Assembly (NCBI RefSeq): GCF_001665295.1
Contig: NZ_LZSE01000095.1
Span: forward strand, 1 to 64,000
Reading direction: 5' to 3'
DNA from: Mycobacterium sp. 1554424.7
Lineage (GTDB): Bacteria; Actinomycetota; Actinomycetes; Mycobacteriales; Mycobacteriaceae
Length of the DNA: 64,000 nucleotides
Shown in pieces: positions 37,642 through 45,584 of the stretch. The notes beneath the pieces were generated by a model, which saw only the letters and a list, made by a program, of their open reading frames with translations, was not told where the DNA came from and searched no databases. The translations under genes and the position numbers were made by a program. The first letter of the stretch is position 1. The number at the start of each line of letters is the position of its first letter.

Positions 37642-38448
37642 TCAGTGCGTCACGTCCGAGGTCGAGGCCATCGCCGCGCCGACGATGCCGGCGGTGTTTT
37701 GCAGGGCGGCGGCCACCACCGGGGTGCGATTTTGCAGCAGCGGCAGCCATTTGTCGGCCTTGCGGCTGATGCCGCCACCGGCGATGAACAAATCCGGCCA
37801 GATCGCGTTCTCGATGGCCACCAGCACCCGTGTGACCTGATGGGTCCACTTTTCGTAGCTCCAGCCGTTGCGCTCCTTGACCGACGACGCGGCTCGTTGC
37901 TCGGCCTCCTTGCCGCCGACCTCGAGGTGGCCGAATTCGGTGTTGGGAATGAGGGTCCCGTTGTGGATGACGGCGGACCCGATCCCGGTGCCGAACGTAA
38001 GCAGCACCACCAAACCCGACTGTTCGCGGCCCGCGCCGTAGCGCTCCTCGGCGAGTCCCGCCGCGTCGGCGTCGTTGAGGATCGTGACGTCCTGGCCGCC
38101 CAGTTCGGCGCTGATGATGTCGCGTGCGTTGGTGCCGATCCACGACTTGTCGACGTTGGCCGCCGTCTGGACGACGCCATGGGTGACGACGCCGGGATAG
38201 GTCACCCCCAACGACCCGGTCCAGCCGAATCCGTTGACGACCTCGGCGATGGCCTTGGCCACCGCCGGCGGGGTCGCCGGTTGCGGGGTCAGCACCTTGA
38301 TGCGTTCGCCGATCAACAGCCCGGTGTCCATGTCGACGATGCCGCCCTTGATGCCGCTCCCGCCGACGTCCACGCCGAACCCCCGGCGCTGCGGCTTGCC
38401 GGCGGCCGCGCTGGGTGGCGTGTCCGTGATCGAGTCGGTGCTGGTCAT
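37642..38448 (-). CDS. ppgK: polyphosphate glucokinase PpgK
   Basis: The 268-residue ROK-fold kinase phosphorylates glucose using polyphosphate or ATP. The N-terminal phosphate loop GVDVGGSGIKGG starts near residue 25, the catalytic Asp is D126 in ILNDADAAGLAE, and LTFGTGIGSA is at about 147-156. Length matches Rv2702 (265 aa). The start MTSTDSITDT at 38448 has AGGAGTTTCG upstream; the frame is open beyond it. It is divergent from suhB and, at 178 bp, upstream of sigA on the same strand. Confidence 0.95.
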   Translation of the reverse strand: MTSTDSITDTPPSAAAGKPQRRGFGVDVGGSGIKGGIVDMDTGLLIGERIKVLTPQPATPPAVAKAIAEVVNGFGWTGSLGVTYPGVVTHGVVQTAANVDKSWIGTNARDIISAELGGQDVTILNDADAAGLAEERYGAGREQSGLVVLLTFGTGIGSAVIHNGTLIPNTEFGHLEVGGKEAEQRAASSVKERNGWSYEKWTHQVTRVLVAIENAIWPDLFIAGGGISRKADKWLPLLQNRTPVVAAALQNTAGIVGAAMASTSDVTH

Positions 38449-38550
38449 CGAAACTCCTCGGCGAGACTTGGCCTGTCCGACCACCTTAGCTCCACCGGTA
38501 GCCCGGTTGGGGGCTCTGCGCGGCCCCGGCGTCTGTGATGCGATGGACCG

Positions 38551-39426
38551 GTGACGCGACCTAGTGACGAGCCGGCCCAGCCCGCGCAGCTGCGTTCGGT
38601 GGCCGAGAAGTTGGCCGCCGAGGCCGCCGAGTTCGTGCGGCGCCGGCGCGCCGAGGTGTTCGGCGCGGCGGCGGCCGGCGTGTCGGGCGCGGGCAGTGGC
38701 GCGGTGCGGTCGAAGACCACTCCGACCGACCCGGTGACGGTGGTCGACACCGAGACCGAGGGGCTGCTGCGGGATCGGTTGGCCCGACTGCGCCCGGGTG
38801 ACCCGATACTCGGGGAGGAGGGCGGCGGGCCCGCTGACGCACAGTCCGGCGCGGTCACCTGGGTGCTCGATCCCATCGACGGCACAGTGAATTTCGTCTA
38901 CGGCATCCCCGCCTACGCGGTGTCGGTGGGCGCGCAGATCGACGGCGTGTCGGTGGCGGGGGCGGTCGCCGACGTCGTCGCCGGCCGCGTCTACTCGGCC
39001 GCGGCCGGCCTGGGCGCGCACGTCACCGACGAGGACGGGACGCGGGCGCTGCGCTGCGCCGCCGTCGACGACTTGTCAATGGCGTTGCTGGGCACCGGGT
39101 TTGGTTACTCACGGCGGCGCCGCGCCGGCCAGGCGGCGTTGTTGGCGCACATGCTGCCTATGGTGCGCGACGTCCGCCGGATCGGTTCGGCGGCCCTGGA
39201 TTTGTGCATGGTCGCGGCGGGCCGGCTGGACGCCTTCTACGAGCACGGCCTGCAGGTGTGGGACCGCGCGGCGGGCGCGCTGATCGCGGCCGAGGCGGGC
39301 GCCCGCGTGCTGGAGCCGGAACCGAACAGCGGCGCAGGGTTGGTGGTGGCCGCCGCGCCCGGCATCGCCGACGAGCTGCTGGACGGGCTGCGGCGTTTCG
39401 ACGGCCTGGCGCCGCTGCCGGACTGA
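38551..39426 (+). CDS. suhB: inositol monophosphatase family protein SuhB
   Basis: The 291-residue Mg2+-dependent phosphatase shows the IMPase motifs ILGEEGGG (metal-binding Glu), VLDPIDGTVNF (D108 onward) and VWDRAAGALIAAEAGA. It dephosphorylates inositol-1-phosphate, feeding phosphatidylinositol mannoside and mycothiol synthesis in mycobacteria. GTG 38551 is the start; length equals Rv2701c (290 aa). It is divergent from ppgK and convergent with cei, only 4 bp between their stops. Confidence 0.94.
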   Translation: MTRPSDEPAQPAQLRSVAEKLAAEAAEFVRRRRAEVFGAAAAGVSGAGSGAVRSKTTPTDPVTVVDTETEGLLRDRLARLRPGDPILGEEGGGPADAQSGAVTWVLDPIDGTVNFVYGIPAYAVSVGAQIDGVSVAGAVADVVAGRVYSAAAGLGAHVTDEDGTRALRCAAVDDLSMALLGTGFGYSRRRRAGQAALLAHMLPMVRDVRRIGSAALDLCMVAAGRLDAFYEHGLQVWDRAAGALIAAEAGARVLEPEPNSGAGLVVAAAPGIADELLDGLRRFDGLAPLPD

Positions 39427-39430
39427 GGGG

Positions 39431-40081
39431 TCAGCAGCTGCTGGCGTGAATCTTTTGCAGCAGTGCGGGATCCGACGGCTCGGTGGCGCCCGGGCGAAGG
39501 CTGGCCAGCACCGCGTCGATGTTGTCGTCGTGCGCCAGCGCGCCGAACTCGGTGCCGAGGGCCAGGTCGACGGAGTCGTCGGCGCGGCTGTCGTTGAACA
39601 GCTCGGTGCACGGCGCCACGAGCCACACCGCGGCCGCGGTCGCCTGCCCGGCGGTGCCGAAGCGGATCTGGCCGACGCAGTTCAGCCGGGTGCCCGCGTA
39701 GAGGGGGTCGTTGGCGGCGGTCGGCTGCGCGAAGCCCAGGTCTTTCATCGCGCCCGCGACGTCGCCGGCCTGGCCGCCGCGGCCGCTGGCGTTGAGGACG
39801 CGCACCTTGGTGTCGGCCAGTTTGGCCGGGTTCACGTCGGCCATGGCGCTGCGGGACACCTGCTCGCCGAGTTGCGGCGCCGCCGAGCCGGGCGGCTGCG
39901 GCGGCGGGTTGCACACCACGGCCTCGTGCACCTTGGCCGGTCGCGTCAGCGCCACCGTCCAGACCACCGCGGTCGCCACCACCAGGAGCGTCACGACGAC
40001 GATCGCGGGCCGGGGGTTGCGGCGCCGGAAGGGACGTCCGTGCTTGTCAAAAGCGGTACCCTCGGTGATTTGTGCGACCAC
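39431..40081 (-). CDS. cei: envelope integrity protein Cei
   Basis: The 216-residue protein equals Rv2700 (Cei) in length. The start VVAQITEGTAFDKHGRPFRR uses GTG at 40081. One membrane helix at about 26-46 follows basic residues; the outside part has a LytR-C-like fold with TKVRVLNASGRGGQAGDVA and four cysteines that could pair. Cei supports cell-envelope integrity and virulence in M. tuberculosis. A CRP-type palindrome lies between it and the divergent DUF4193 gene. Confidence 0.93.
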   Translation of the reverse strand: MVAQITEGTAFDKHGRPFRRRNPRPAIVVVTLLVVATAVVWTVALTRPAKVHEAVVCNPPPQPPGSAAPQLGEQVSRSAMADVNPAKLADTKVRVLNASGRGGQAGDVAGAMKDLGFAQPTAANDPLYAGTRLNCVGQIRFGTAGQATAAAVWLVAPCTELFNDSRADDSVDLALGTEFGALAHDDNIDAVLASLRPGATEPSDPALLQKIHASSC

Positions 40082-40134
40082 AGGGGAACTGTAACTGCAC
40101 CGTTTAGAACTCAAGACAAGGGTCAATCCGGGGT

Positions 40135-40150
40135 TGTGACGTAAATCACA
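40135..40150. promoter_or_regulatory. perfect CRP (cAMP receptor protein)-type operator
   Basis: TGTGACGTAAATCACA is an exact TGTGA-N6-TCACA palindrome. It is 54 bp upstream of the cei start and 103 bp upstream of the DUF4193 start. M. tuberculosis CRP (Rv3676) recognises this sequence class, and the Rv2699c promoter is, as I recall, in its reported regulon. Confidence 0.85.
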
Positions 40151-40252
40151 CCTTAATGGCGCCTGATACGGGCACGAATCGTTTGGTGGATGCGTTCGAC
40201 GCTGGTACAAAGCGTTGCTTGAGGTACGTGAGGGCTGCGAGGGGACGAGACG

Positions 40253-40555
40253 ATGCCTACCGACTATGACGCTCCGAGGCGCACCGAGACGGACGATGTC
40301 TCGGAAGACTCGCTGGAGGAGCTCAAAGCGCGACGGAACGAGGCGGCCTCGGCCGTCGTCGACGTCGACGAATCCGAATCCGCCGAAAATTTCGAGCTTC
40401 CCGGCGCCGACCTGTCCGGTGAGGAGCTGTCCGTACGCGTCATTCCGAAGCAGGCCGACGAGTTCACCTGCTCTAGCTGCTTTTTGGTTCAACACCGCAG
40501 CCGTCTCGCCAGCGAGAAGAACGGCGTGATGATCTGTACCGACTGCGCAGCCTGA
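40253..40555 (+). CDS. DUF4193 family protein (Rv2699c-like)
   Basis: A 100-residue protein with an N-terminus MPTDYDAPRRTETDDVSED, an acidic middle and the C-terminal FTCSSCFLVQHRSRLASE...CTDCA. The C-x2-C pairs suggest a zinc ribbon. The family is nearly universal in actinobacteria and its sequence is very well conserved, but the function is not known. It was proposed to be essential in M. tuberculosis. A CRP site lies upstream. Confidence 0.92.
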   Translation: MPTDYDAPRRTETDDVSEDSLEELKARRNEAASAVVDVDESESAENFELPGADLSGEELSVRVIPKQADEFTCSSCFLVQHRSRLASEKNGVMICTDCAA

Positions 40556-40564
40556 TAACTGCGC

Positions 40565-41050
40565 TCAGCGTGTCAGGGCCGACAGCACCCGCTCGGGATG
40601 ACGGCAGCTCACCAGCCAGTACGGCGTGGGGTCGTCTGGGTCATCGAGGACCACCAGAACCATGGGGCCCACCCATGCCCGGTGCAGCACGAAGGCGGCC
40701 GGGTCGAGCTGGCGACCGAGGGCGGCCGACTTCGCCGCGGGGGCGATCTGCGCGGAACGGGCGATCACGTTGACCGGCAGGTGCGCCTCGCCGGCCCACA
40801 GTTCGACCCCGCCCGGGACGGCCGGGTCCGCGGTGACGCGGATCTCGACCCGGCCCAGCCACAGCAGCGCGCCGGCCGCCGCGGCGAACAGCGTCGCGTA
40901 CGGCAGCCAGTCGGGCAGGGACCGAACCCCGAGGTTGACTTCGAACGCGATCAGCGCCGCCAGCCCGAAAGCCGGTGGCCACCACCACCACGGCACCCAG
41001 AGTCGTTCGCGATATCGCACGCTGTGCGGCGCGATGCGCGTAGCGGACAC
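40565..41050 (-). CDS. DUF3093 family membrane protein (Rv2698-like)
   Basis: The 161-residue protein has a basic N-terminus ([14 protein letters not shown]), two adjacent hydrophobic helices at about 18-36 and 43-60, then a soluble domain RVEIRVT...[14 protein letters not shown] and a C-terminal [16 protein letters not shown]. It matches Rv2698 in length (161). GTG 41050 was chosen as start. It is convergent with DUF4193 and divergent from dut. Confidence 0.9.
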   Translation of the reverse strand: MSATRIAPHSVRYRERLWVPWWWWPPAFGLAALIAFEVNLGVRSLPDWLPYATLFAAAAGALLWLGRVEIRVTADPAVPGGVELWAGEAHLPVNVIARSAQIAPAAKSAALGRQLDPAAFVLHRAWVGPMVLVVLDDPDDPTPYWLVSCRHPERVLSALTR

Positions 41051-41098
41051 GCGGTCAAGGGTAGTCTGTGGCCCCGTGTCGACCAGTCTGGCCTTGAA

Positions 41099-41551
41099 AT
41101 GAAAGTTGTCCGCCTCGATCCCGGGCTCCCGCTGCCCAGCCGCGCCCACCACGGCGACGCCGGGGTCGACCTGTACAGCGCGGAAGACGTCAAGCTTGAT
41201 CCGGGGCACCGCGCTTTGGTGCGAACGGGCGTCGCGGTCGCCATCCCGTTGGGGATGGTGGGCTTGGTACACCCGCGCTCGGGATTGGCTGCGCGCGTGG
41301 GCCTTTCGATCGTCAACAGCCCTGGCACCATCGACGCGGGCTATCGCGGCGAGATCAAGGTGGCGCTGATCAATCTCGACCCGGCCGAGCCGATCGTGGT
41401 GCGCCGCGGCGACCGGATCGCCCAATTGCTGGTGCAGCGGGTCGAATTGGTCGAGCTGGTCGAGGTGTCGTCGTTCGACGAGGCCGGGCTGGCCGAAACA
41501 TCCCGTGGCGATGGCGGTCACGGTTCCTCCGGCGGACATGCGAGTTTGTGA
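41099..41551 (+). CDS. dut: dUTP diphosphatase
   Basis: The 150-residue enzyme hydrolyses dUTP to dUMP. Trimeric dUTPase motifs are all visible: [10 protein letters not shown] (1), [11 protein letters not shown] (2), [11 protein letters not shown] (3), [10 protein letters not shown] (4) and a Gly-rich [12 protein letters not shown]-terminal arm (5). The start is unusual. In H37Rv the protein begins MSTTLAIVRL; here a GTG-TCG-ACC-AGT-CTG-GCC at 41076 opens the same N-terminus but runs into TGA at 41100-41102, and the usable start is ATG 41099, overlapping that stop as ATGA. The result is a protein shorter by a few residues outside the conserved motifs. Confidence 0.95.
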   Translation: MKVVRLDPGLPLPSRAHHGDAGVDLYSAEDVKLDPGHRALVRTGVAVAIPLGMVGLVHPRSGLAARVGLSIVNSPGTIDAGYRGEIKVALINLDPAEPIVVRRGDRIAQLLVQRVELVELVEVSSFDEAGLAETSRGDGGHGSSGGHASL

Positions 41552-42297
41552 TGGCTGCATTAGGTAGACGCTCAGGCAAAGACGACAGCGACGAGCCGGT
41601 GGACGCCGACGCCGCCGCCGATCCGCTCGACGAGGAGTTCGACGAGGAGCTCGAGGGCCCGTTCGACATCGACGACTTCGACGACCCCGCGGTCGCCGAG
41701 CTGGCCCGGCTCGACCTGGGTTCGGTCCTCATTCCCATGCCCGAGGCCGGGCAGCTGCAGGTCGAGCTGACCGAGACCGGCGTGCCCAGCGCGGTGTGGG
41801 TCGTCACGGCCAACGGTCGCTTCACGATCGCCGCCTACGCGGCCCCCAAGACGGGCGGCCTGTGGCGCGAGGTGGCCGGTGAGCTCGCCGAGTCGCTGCG
41901 CAACGACTCGGCGAAGGTCAGCATCAAGGACGGCCCGTGGGGCCGCGAGGTGGTCGGCACCGCCTCCGGCGTGGTGCGCTTCATCGGGGTCGACGGCTAC
42001 CGCTGGATGATCCGCTGCGTCGTCAACGGCTCGCACGAGACCATGGAAGCGCTGGAGGCCGAGGCGCGAGCGGCGTTGGCGGACACCGTCGTTCGCCGGG
42101 GCGACACACCTCTGCCGGTGCGCACGCCGTTGCCGGTGCAGCTGCCCGAGCCGATGGCCGAACAGCTGCGCGCGGCCGCCGCCGCCCAGCAGCAGCAGGC
42201 GCAGGCGCAGGGGGAGCCGCCGCCGGGCGAGCCGGCCGCGCGCCGCAGCGCCGAGGGGTCGGCGATGCAGCAGCTGCGCACGACGACCGGCGGCTGA
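41551..42297 (+). CDS. DUF3710 family protein (Rv2696c-like)
   Basis: The 248-residue protein begins with an acidic region (DDSDEPVDADAAADPLDEE), then the DUF3710 core LDLGSVLIPMPEAGQLQVE, PKTGGLWREVAGELAESLR and FIGVDGYRWMIRCVVNG, and ends in a Gln/Ala/Pro-rich tail. Function unknown. The start ATG 41551 overlaps the dut TGA by one base (TGATG), so translation is coupled. An in-frame GTG precedes it directly. Confidence 0.9.
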   Translation: MAALGRRSGKDDSDEPVDADAAADPLDEEFDEELEGPFDIDDFDDPAVAELARLDLGSVLIPMPEAGQLQVELTETGVPSAVWVVTANGRFTIAAYAAPKTGGLWREVAGELAESLRNDSAKVSIKDGPWGREVVGTASGVVRFIGVDGYRWMIRCVVNGSHETMEALEAEARAALADTVVRRGDTPLPVRTPLPVQLPEPMAEQLRAAAAAQQQQAQAQGEPPPGEPAARRSAEGSAMQQLRTTTGG

Positions 42298-42303
42298 GGT
42301 TTC

Positions 42304-43002
42304 TTACAGGCTGGCCAGCGCCGCCAGGCAGGCCGCGCCCAGCGCGGCGGTCCGCGCGCCCATCTGATCCAGCGTCACGGTCCGCAGCGCCGCGCGCGGC
42401 GCCGCGGCGACCCAGTCGACGGCCACCCGCAGTGGGTGGATCGGGTCGTCGACCGCGGCGGCCACCGCCAGCGGGGCGGTCAGCCGGGCCAGGTCGGCGC
42501 AACTCGGCGCGACGTAGGCCGCCGCCTCGTCCATGGCGTCGGGCAGTTGCGGCCATTGGGCGCGCCACGACCGGGTCAGCTCGTCGGCCAGCCACGGCGG
42601 GCTGGACGCCCGCATCTGCGTGGTCGTCGCCGCCAAACCGTCGGCGCGCAGCTGCGCCGCCGAATGCCGCGCCGCCAGCGCCGCCGGCGCGCCGTGCGGG
42701 GCGCCGGCCCACGCCGGCAGCGCGGCCAGCACGGCGACCGTGCGCCCGGGATGGGCCAGCGCCCACGCGGTCGCCACGGCGGCGCCGATCGAGACACCGC
42801 CCACGGCGATCGGGCCGTCGCGTGACGCGTCGTCCAACGCGGACAGGTAGCCCTCGACCAACCGGTCCGGGCGCGGCGGCGGGGCGACCAGCGCGGCACC
42901 CACCTCGCGTAACGGGCCGGAAAACGCCCGCTGGATGTAGTCGTCGTCGGAGCCAGTTCCGGGCAACAACACCGTTGCGACACCCCGCAGATCGACAGTC
43001 AC
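42304..43002 (-). CDS. alpha/beta-hydrolase-fold protein (Rv2695-like)
   Basis: The 232-residue protein has an N-terminal LLPGTGSDDDY and a nucleophile elbow GGVSIGAAVA (G-V-S-I-G), near residue 70, so an active serine is likely. The late AVAAAVDDPIHPL may contain the acid and histidine. It corresponds to Rv2695 (235 aa), function unknown. It is convergent with DUF3710 and faces away from the OB-fold gene with 136 bp between. Confidence 0.8.
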   Translation of the reverse strand: MTVDLRGVATVLLPGTGSDDDYIQRAFSGPLREVGAALVAPPPRPDRLVEGYLSALDDASRDGPIAVGGVSIGAAVATAWALAHPGRTVAVLAALPAWAGAPHGAPAALAARHSAAQLRADGLAATTTQMRASSPPWLADELTRSWRAQWPQLPDAMDEAAAYVAPSCADLARLTAPLAVAAAVDDPIHPLRVAVDWVAAAPRAALRTVTLDQMGARTAALGAACLAALASL

Positions 43003-43138
43003 CCTTCGATATTGCCCGGCCGCAACAGAGCGTCCAACATCACGTTTCGTTCGGTTGGCACCGGGGAACCAACAGGTCTACGGTGTCCGTTGGCATAGAG
43101 AAAGCGCCGAAGCTTTATCACCACTGTCAGGAGGGGCC

Positions 43139-43507
43139 ATGGGGGCCCAAGGGTATCTGCGCCGGCTCACCCGTCGATTGACGGAGGACCCGGAGCAACG
43201 TGACTCCGAAGAGCTGTCGGACGAAGTCGACAGCGCCGGCGCGCAGCGTGCGATCGATTGCGAGCGTGGCCAGGAGGTCACCATGATCGGCACGTTGCGC
43301 AGCGTGGAAACGAACGGCAAGGGTTGTTCCGGCGGGGTCCGCGCGGAACTGTTCGACGGCACCGACACGGTCGCCCTGGTGTGGTTGGGGCAGCGCCGCA
43401 TCCCCGGCATCGACTCCGGCCGCACCCTTCGGGTGCGGGGTCGGCTGGGCAAGCTCGAGAACGGGACCAAGGCCATCTACAACCCGCACTACGAAATTCA
43501 ACGGTGA
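43139..43507 (+). CDS. OB-fold nucleic-acid-binding protein (Rv2694c-like)
   Basis: The 122-residue protein equals Rv2694c in length. After a charged N-terminus, residues 45-120 form an OB-fold: VTMIGTLRSVETNGKG, VALVWLGQRRIPGIDSGRTLRVRGR and NPHYEI. It looks like a single-strand nucleic acid binder; target unknown. ATG 43139 follows GGAGGGGCC, a strong ribosome-binding site. Its stop overlaps the next start (GTGA). Confidence 0.88.
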   Translation: MGAQGYLRRLTRRLTEDPEQRDSEELSDEVDSAGAQRAIDCERGQEVTMIGTLRSVETNGKGCSGGVRAELFDGTDTVALVWLGQRRIPGIDSGRTLRVRGRLGKLENGTKAIYNPHYEIQR

Positions 43508-44142
43508 CCGTTTCCAGCGAACGCTTGCTGGACCAGGTCGGCGGGGTGAGCGGCCTCATCTATTCGTCGCTGCCGGTGGTCGTCTTCGTGGCGGTGTCCA
43601 GCCTGTCCGGGTTGTTGGCCGCCATCGCGTGCGCGCTCGGCGTGGCGGCGCTGGTGTTGCTGTGGCGGCTGATCCGGCGGGAATCGACCCAGCCGGCGTT
43701 TTCGGGGTTCATCGGCGTCGCCGTCTGCGCGCTGATCGCCTACCTGGTGGGGCAGTCGAAGGGCTATTTCCTGCTGGGCATCTGGATGTCGTTGTTGTGG
43801 GCGGTGGTCTTCGCGGGCTCGGTGCTGATCCGCCGGCCGCTGGCCGGCTACGCGTGGAGCTGGGCCACCGGCCGTGACCGCGGCTGGCGCGCCGAGTCAC
43901 GGGCCGTGTACGCGTTCGACATCGCCACACTCTGCTGGACGCTGGTGTTCGCGGCGCGGTTTGTGGTCCAGCGGCTCCTCTACGACGCCGATCAGACCGG
44001 TTGGCTGGGCGTGGCGCGGATCGCGATGGGCTGGCCGCTGACCGTGCTGGCCGCGCTGGCCACGTACGCGGCGATCAAGGCCGCGCAGCGCGCGCTGCCG
44101 GCCCCTGAGGAAGCCGGCACCGCGGACACCCTGGCCGACTAG
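43504..44142 (+). CDS. DUF3159 family membrane protein (Rv2693c-like)
   Basis: The 212-residue protein has six or so hydrophobic helices (about residues 20-60, 75-110, 130-150, 165-190). The LLDQVGGVSGLIYSSLPVVVFV start and YLVGQSKGYFLLGIW segment are DUF3159 features. GTG 43504 overlaps the preceding TGA. Role unknown. Convergent with ceoC by a four-base overlap. Conserved beside ceoBC in mycobacteria, so an ion or membrane-potential link is possible but unproven. Confidence 0.88.
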   Translation: MTVSSERLLDQVGGVSGLIYSSLPVVVFVAVSSLSGLLAAIACALGVAALVLLWRLIRRESTQPAFSGFIGVAVCALIAYLVGQSKGYFLLGIWMSLLWAVVFAGSVLIRRPLAGYAWSWATGRDRGWRAESRAVYAFDIATLCWTLVFAARFVVQRLLYDADQTGWLGVARIAMGWPLTVLAALATYAAIKAAQRALPAPEEAGTADTLAD

Positions 44143-44813
44143 TCGCCCGGCGCCGCTTCCGGCAGCAGCAGCTTCTGCAGCTCCTCCTCCGCCTCGGTGA
44201 CCGCGACGAAAAGCAGTTCGTCGCCACCCTCGAGCGGCTCGTCGGCCTCCGGCACGATGACCCGCGGGCCGCGCAGGATCGTCACCAGCGCGACGTCGCG
44301 CGGCAGCTGCAGCCGGCGCACCGGCCTACCGCCCCACGGCGTGTCGTCGGGCAGGGTGATCTCGACCAGGTTGGCCTGCCCCCGGCGGAATTCCATGAGC
44401 CGCACCAGATCACCGACGGCGACGGCCTCCTCGATCAGCGACGCCAGCATCCGCGGTGTGGATACCGCCACGTCCACGCCCCAGGCGTCGGTGAACAGCC
44501 ATTCGTTGCGCGGGTCGTTGACCCGGGCCACCACCCGCGGCACGGCGAACTCCGTCTTGGCCAACAGGGACAGCACCACGTTGACCTTGTCATCGCCGGT
44601 CGCGGCGACGACGACGTCGAAATCCTCCAGGTGCACCGACTGCAGCAGGCTCAGTTCGCACGCGTCGCCGAGGCGCCAGTGCGCGGCGGGGATCGCGTCG
44701 ACGTCGACGTGCTCGGGGTTGCGTTCGATCAGCGTCACGTCGTGGTTGTTCTCCAACAGTTCGCGGGTGACCGACCGGCCTACCGCGCCCGCTCCGGCGA
44801 CGGCCACCTTCAT
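44139..44813 (-). CDS. ceoC: Trk/RCK-type potassium regulatory protein CeoC
   Basis: The 224-residue protein has an N-terminal RCK Rossmann domain (VAVAGAGAVGRSVTRELL, NAD-binding GxGxxG) and a C-terminal TrkA-C domain (DDTPWGGRPVRRLQLPRDVALVTILRG, ... GGDELLFVAVT). CeoB and CeoC are the two TrkA-like gating subunits for potassium uptake in mycobacteria. Its start overlaps the ceoB stop by four bases, so they are coupled. No channel gene is co-transcribed; the permease at 45585 is divergent. Confidence 0.94.
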   Translation of the reverse strand: MKVAVAGAGAVGRSVTRELLENNHDVTLIERNPEHVDVDAIPAAHWRLGDACELSLLQSVHLEDFDVVVAATGDDKVNVVLSLLAKTEFAVPRVVARVNDPRNEWLFTDAWGVDVAVSTPRMLASLIEEAVAVGDLVRLMEFRRGQANLVEITLPDDTPWGGRPVRRLQLPRDVALVTILRGPRVIVPEADEPLEGGDELLFVAVTEAEEELQKLLLPEAAPGD

Positions 44814-45493
44814 TTGTGGTCTCCCGCGTCGAGGTCCTCACTGGGGGGCAGCGCCGCGATGGCTACCGCCTCGGCAGCGCGACCTGAAATCGCCGCGAGG
44901 TAAACCTGGTCGCCGGCCTGGATGACCGTCTTCGGCTCGGGCAACACCCCGGTGCCGAACCGGATCAGGAACGCGACCCGGCCGCCGGTGGCCTGCTCCA
45001 ACTCGGTGGCTCTATGTCCCACCCAGTCCTCGTGCAACTCGACCTCGGCCACCGCGACCGTGCCGGTCGGATCGCGCCACTTGGTCATTTCGCCTTCCCG
45101 GGTGATCAGGTGGAGCAGGCGGTCGGTGGTCCAGGGCACGGTGGCGATGGTCGGGATGCCGAGGCGCTCGTAGACCTCGGCGCGCTTGGCGTCGTAGATG
45201 CGGGCGACGACCCGCTGGACGCCGAACGTCTCCCGCGCCAGCCGGGCCGAGATGATGTTGGAGTTGTCCCCGGAGGACACCGCGGCGAACGCGTCGGCCC
45301 CCTCGACGCCCGCGCTCAGCAGCACGTCGCGGTCGAAGCCCTGGCCCAGCACCCGCTCGCCCGCGAACTCGGGGCTGAGCCGGTTGAACGCGGTGCTGTC
45401 GCGGTCGATCACCGCCACGTCGTGGCCGATCCGCGACAGCCCGTTGGCCAGCGAAGAGCCCACCCGGCCGCAACCCATCACAACCACGCGCAA
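44810..45493 (-). CDS. ceoB: Trk/RCK-type potassium regulatory protein CeoB
   Basis: The 227-residue protein equals M. tuberculosis CeoB in length. RCK domain MRVVVMGCGRVGSSLANGL, DRDS at the end of strand 2 (nucleotide-binding acid), and a TrkA-C domain with GDQVYLAAISG. It binds NAD(H) and gates potassium transport together with CeoC. A 91-bp region separates it from the divergent permease, so a shared control region is likely. Confidence 0.95.
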   Translation of the reverse strand: MRVVVMGCGRVGSSLANGLSRIGHDVAVIDRDSTAFNRLSPEFAGERVLGQGFDRDVLLSAGVEGADAFAAVSSGDNSNIISARLARETFGVQRVVARIYDAKRAEVYERLGIPTIATVPWTTDRLLHLITREGEMTKWRDPTGTVAVAEVELHEDWVGHRATELEQATGGRVAFLIRFGTGVLPEPKTVIQAGDQVYLAAISGRAAEAVAIAALPPSEDLDAGDHK

Positions 45494-45584
45494 CTTGAGG
45501 TCCTCTCGGCTGGGTCCCGCCCGTCGGAGAACATTGTTGCCTACGAAACGCTAGCAAGCTCGGGTGGGCTTACTCTTGGCTCTC

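Noticed and set aside
40598-41098. N-terminal extension of dut from an upstream in-frame start
   Set aside because: It would overlap most of the DUF3093 gene on the other strand and has no dUTPase similarity.
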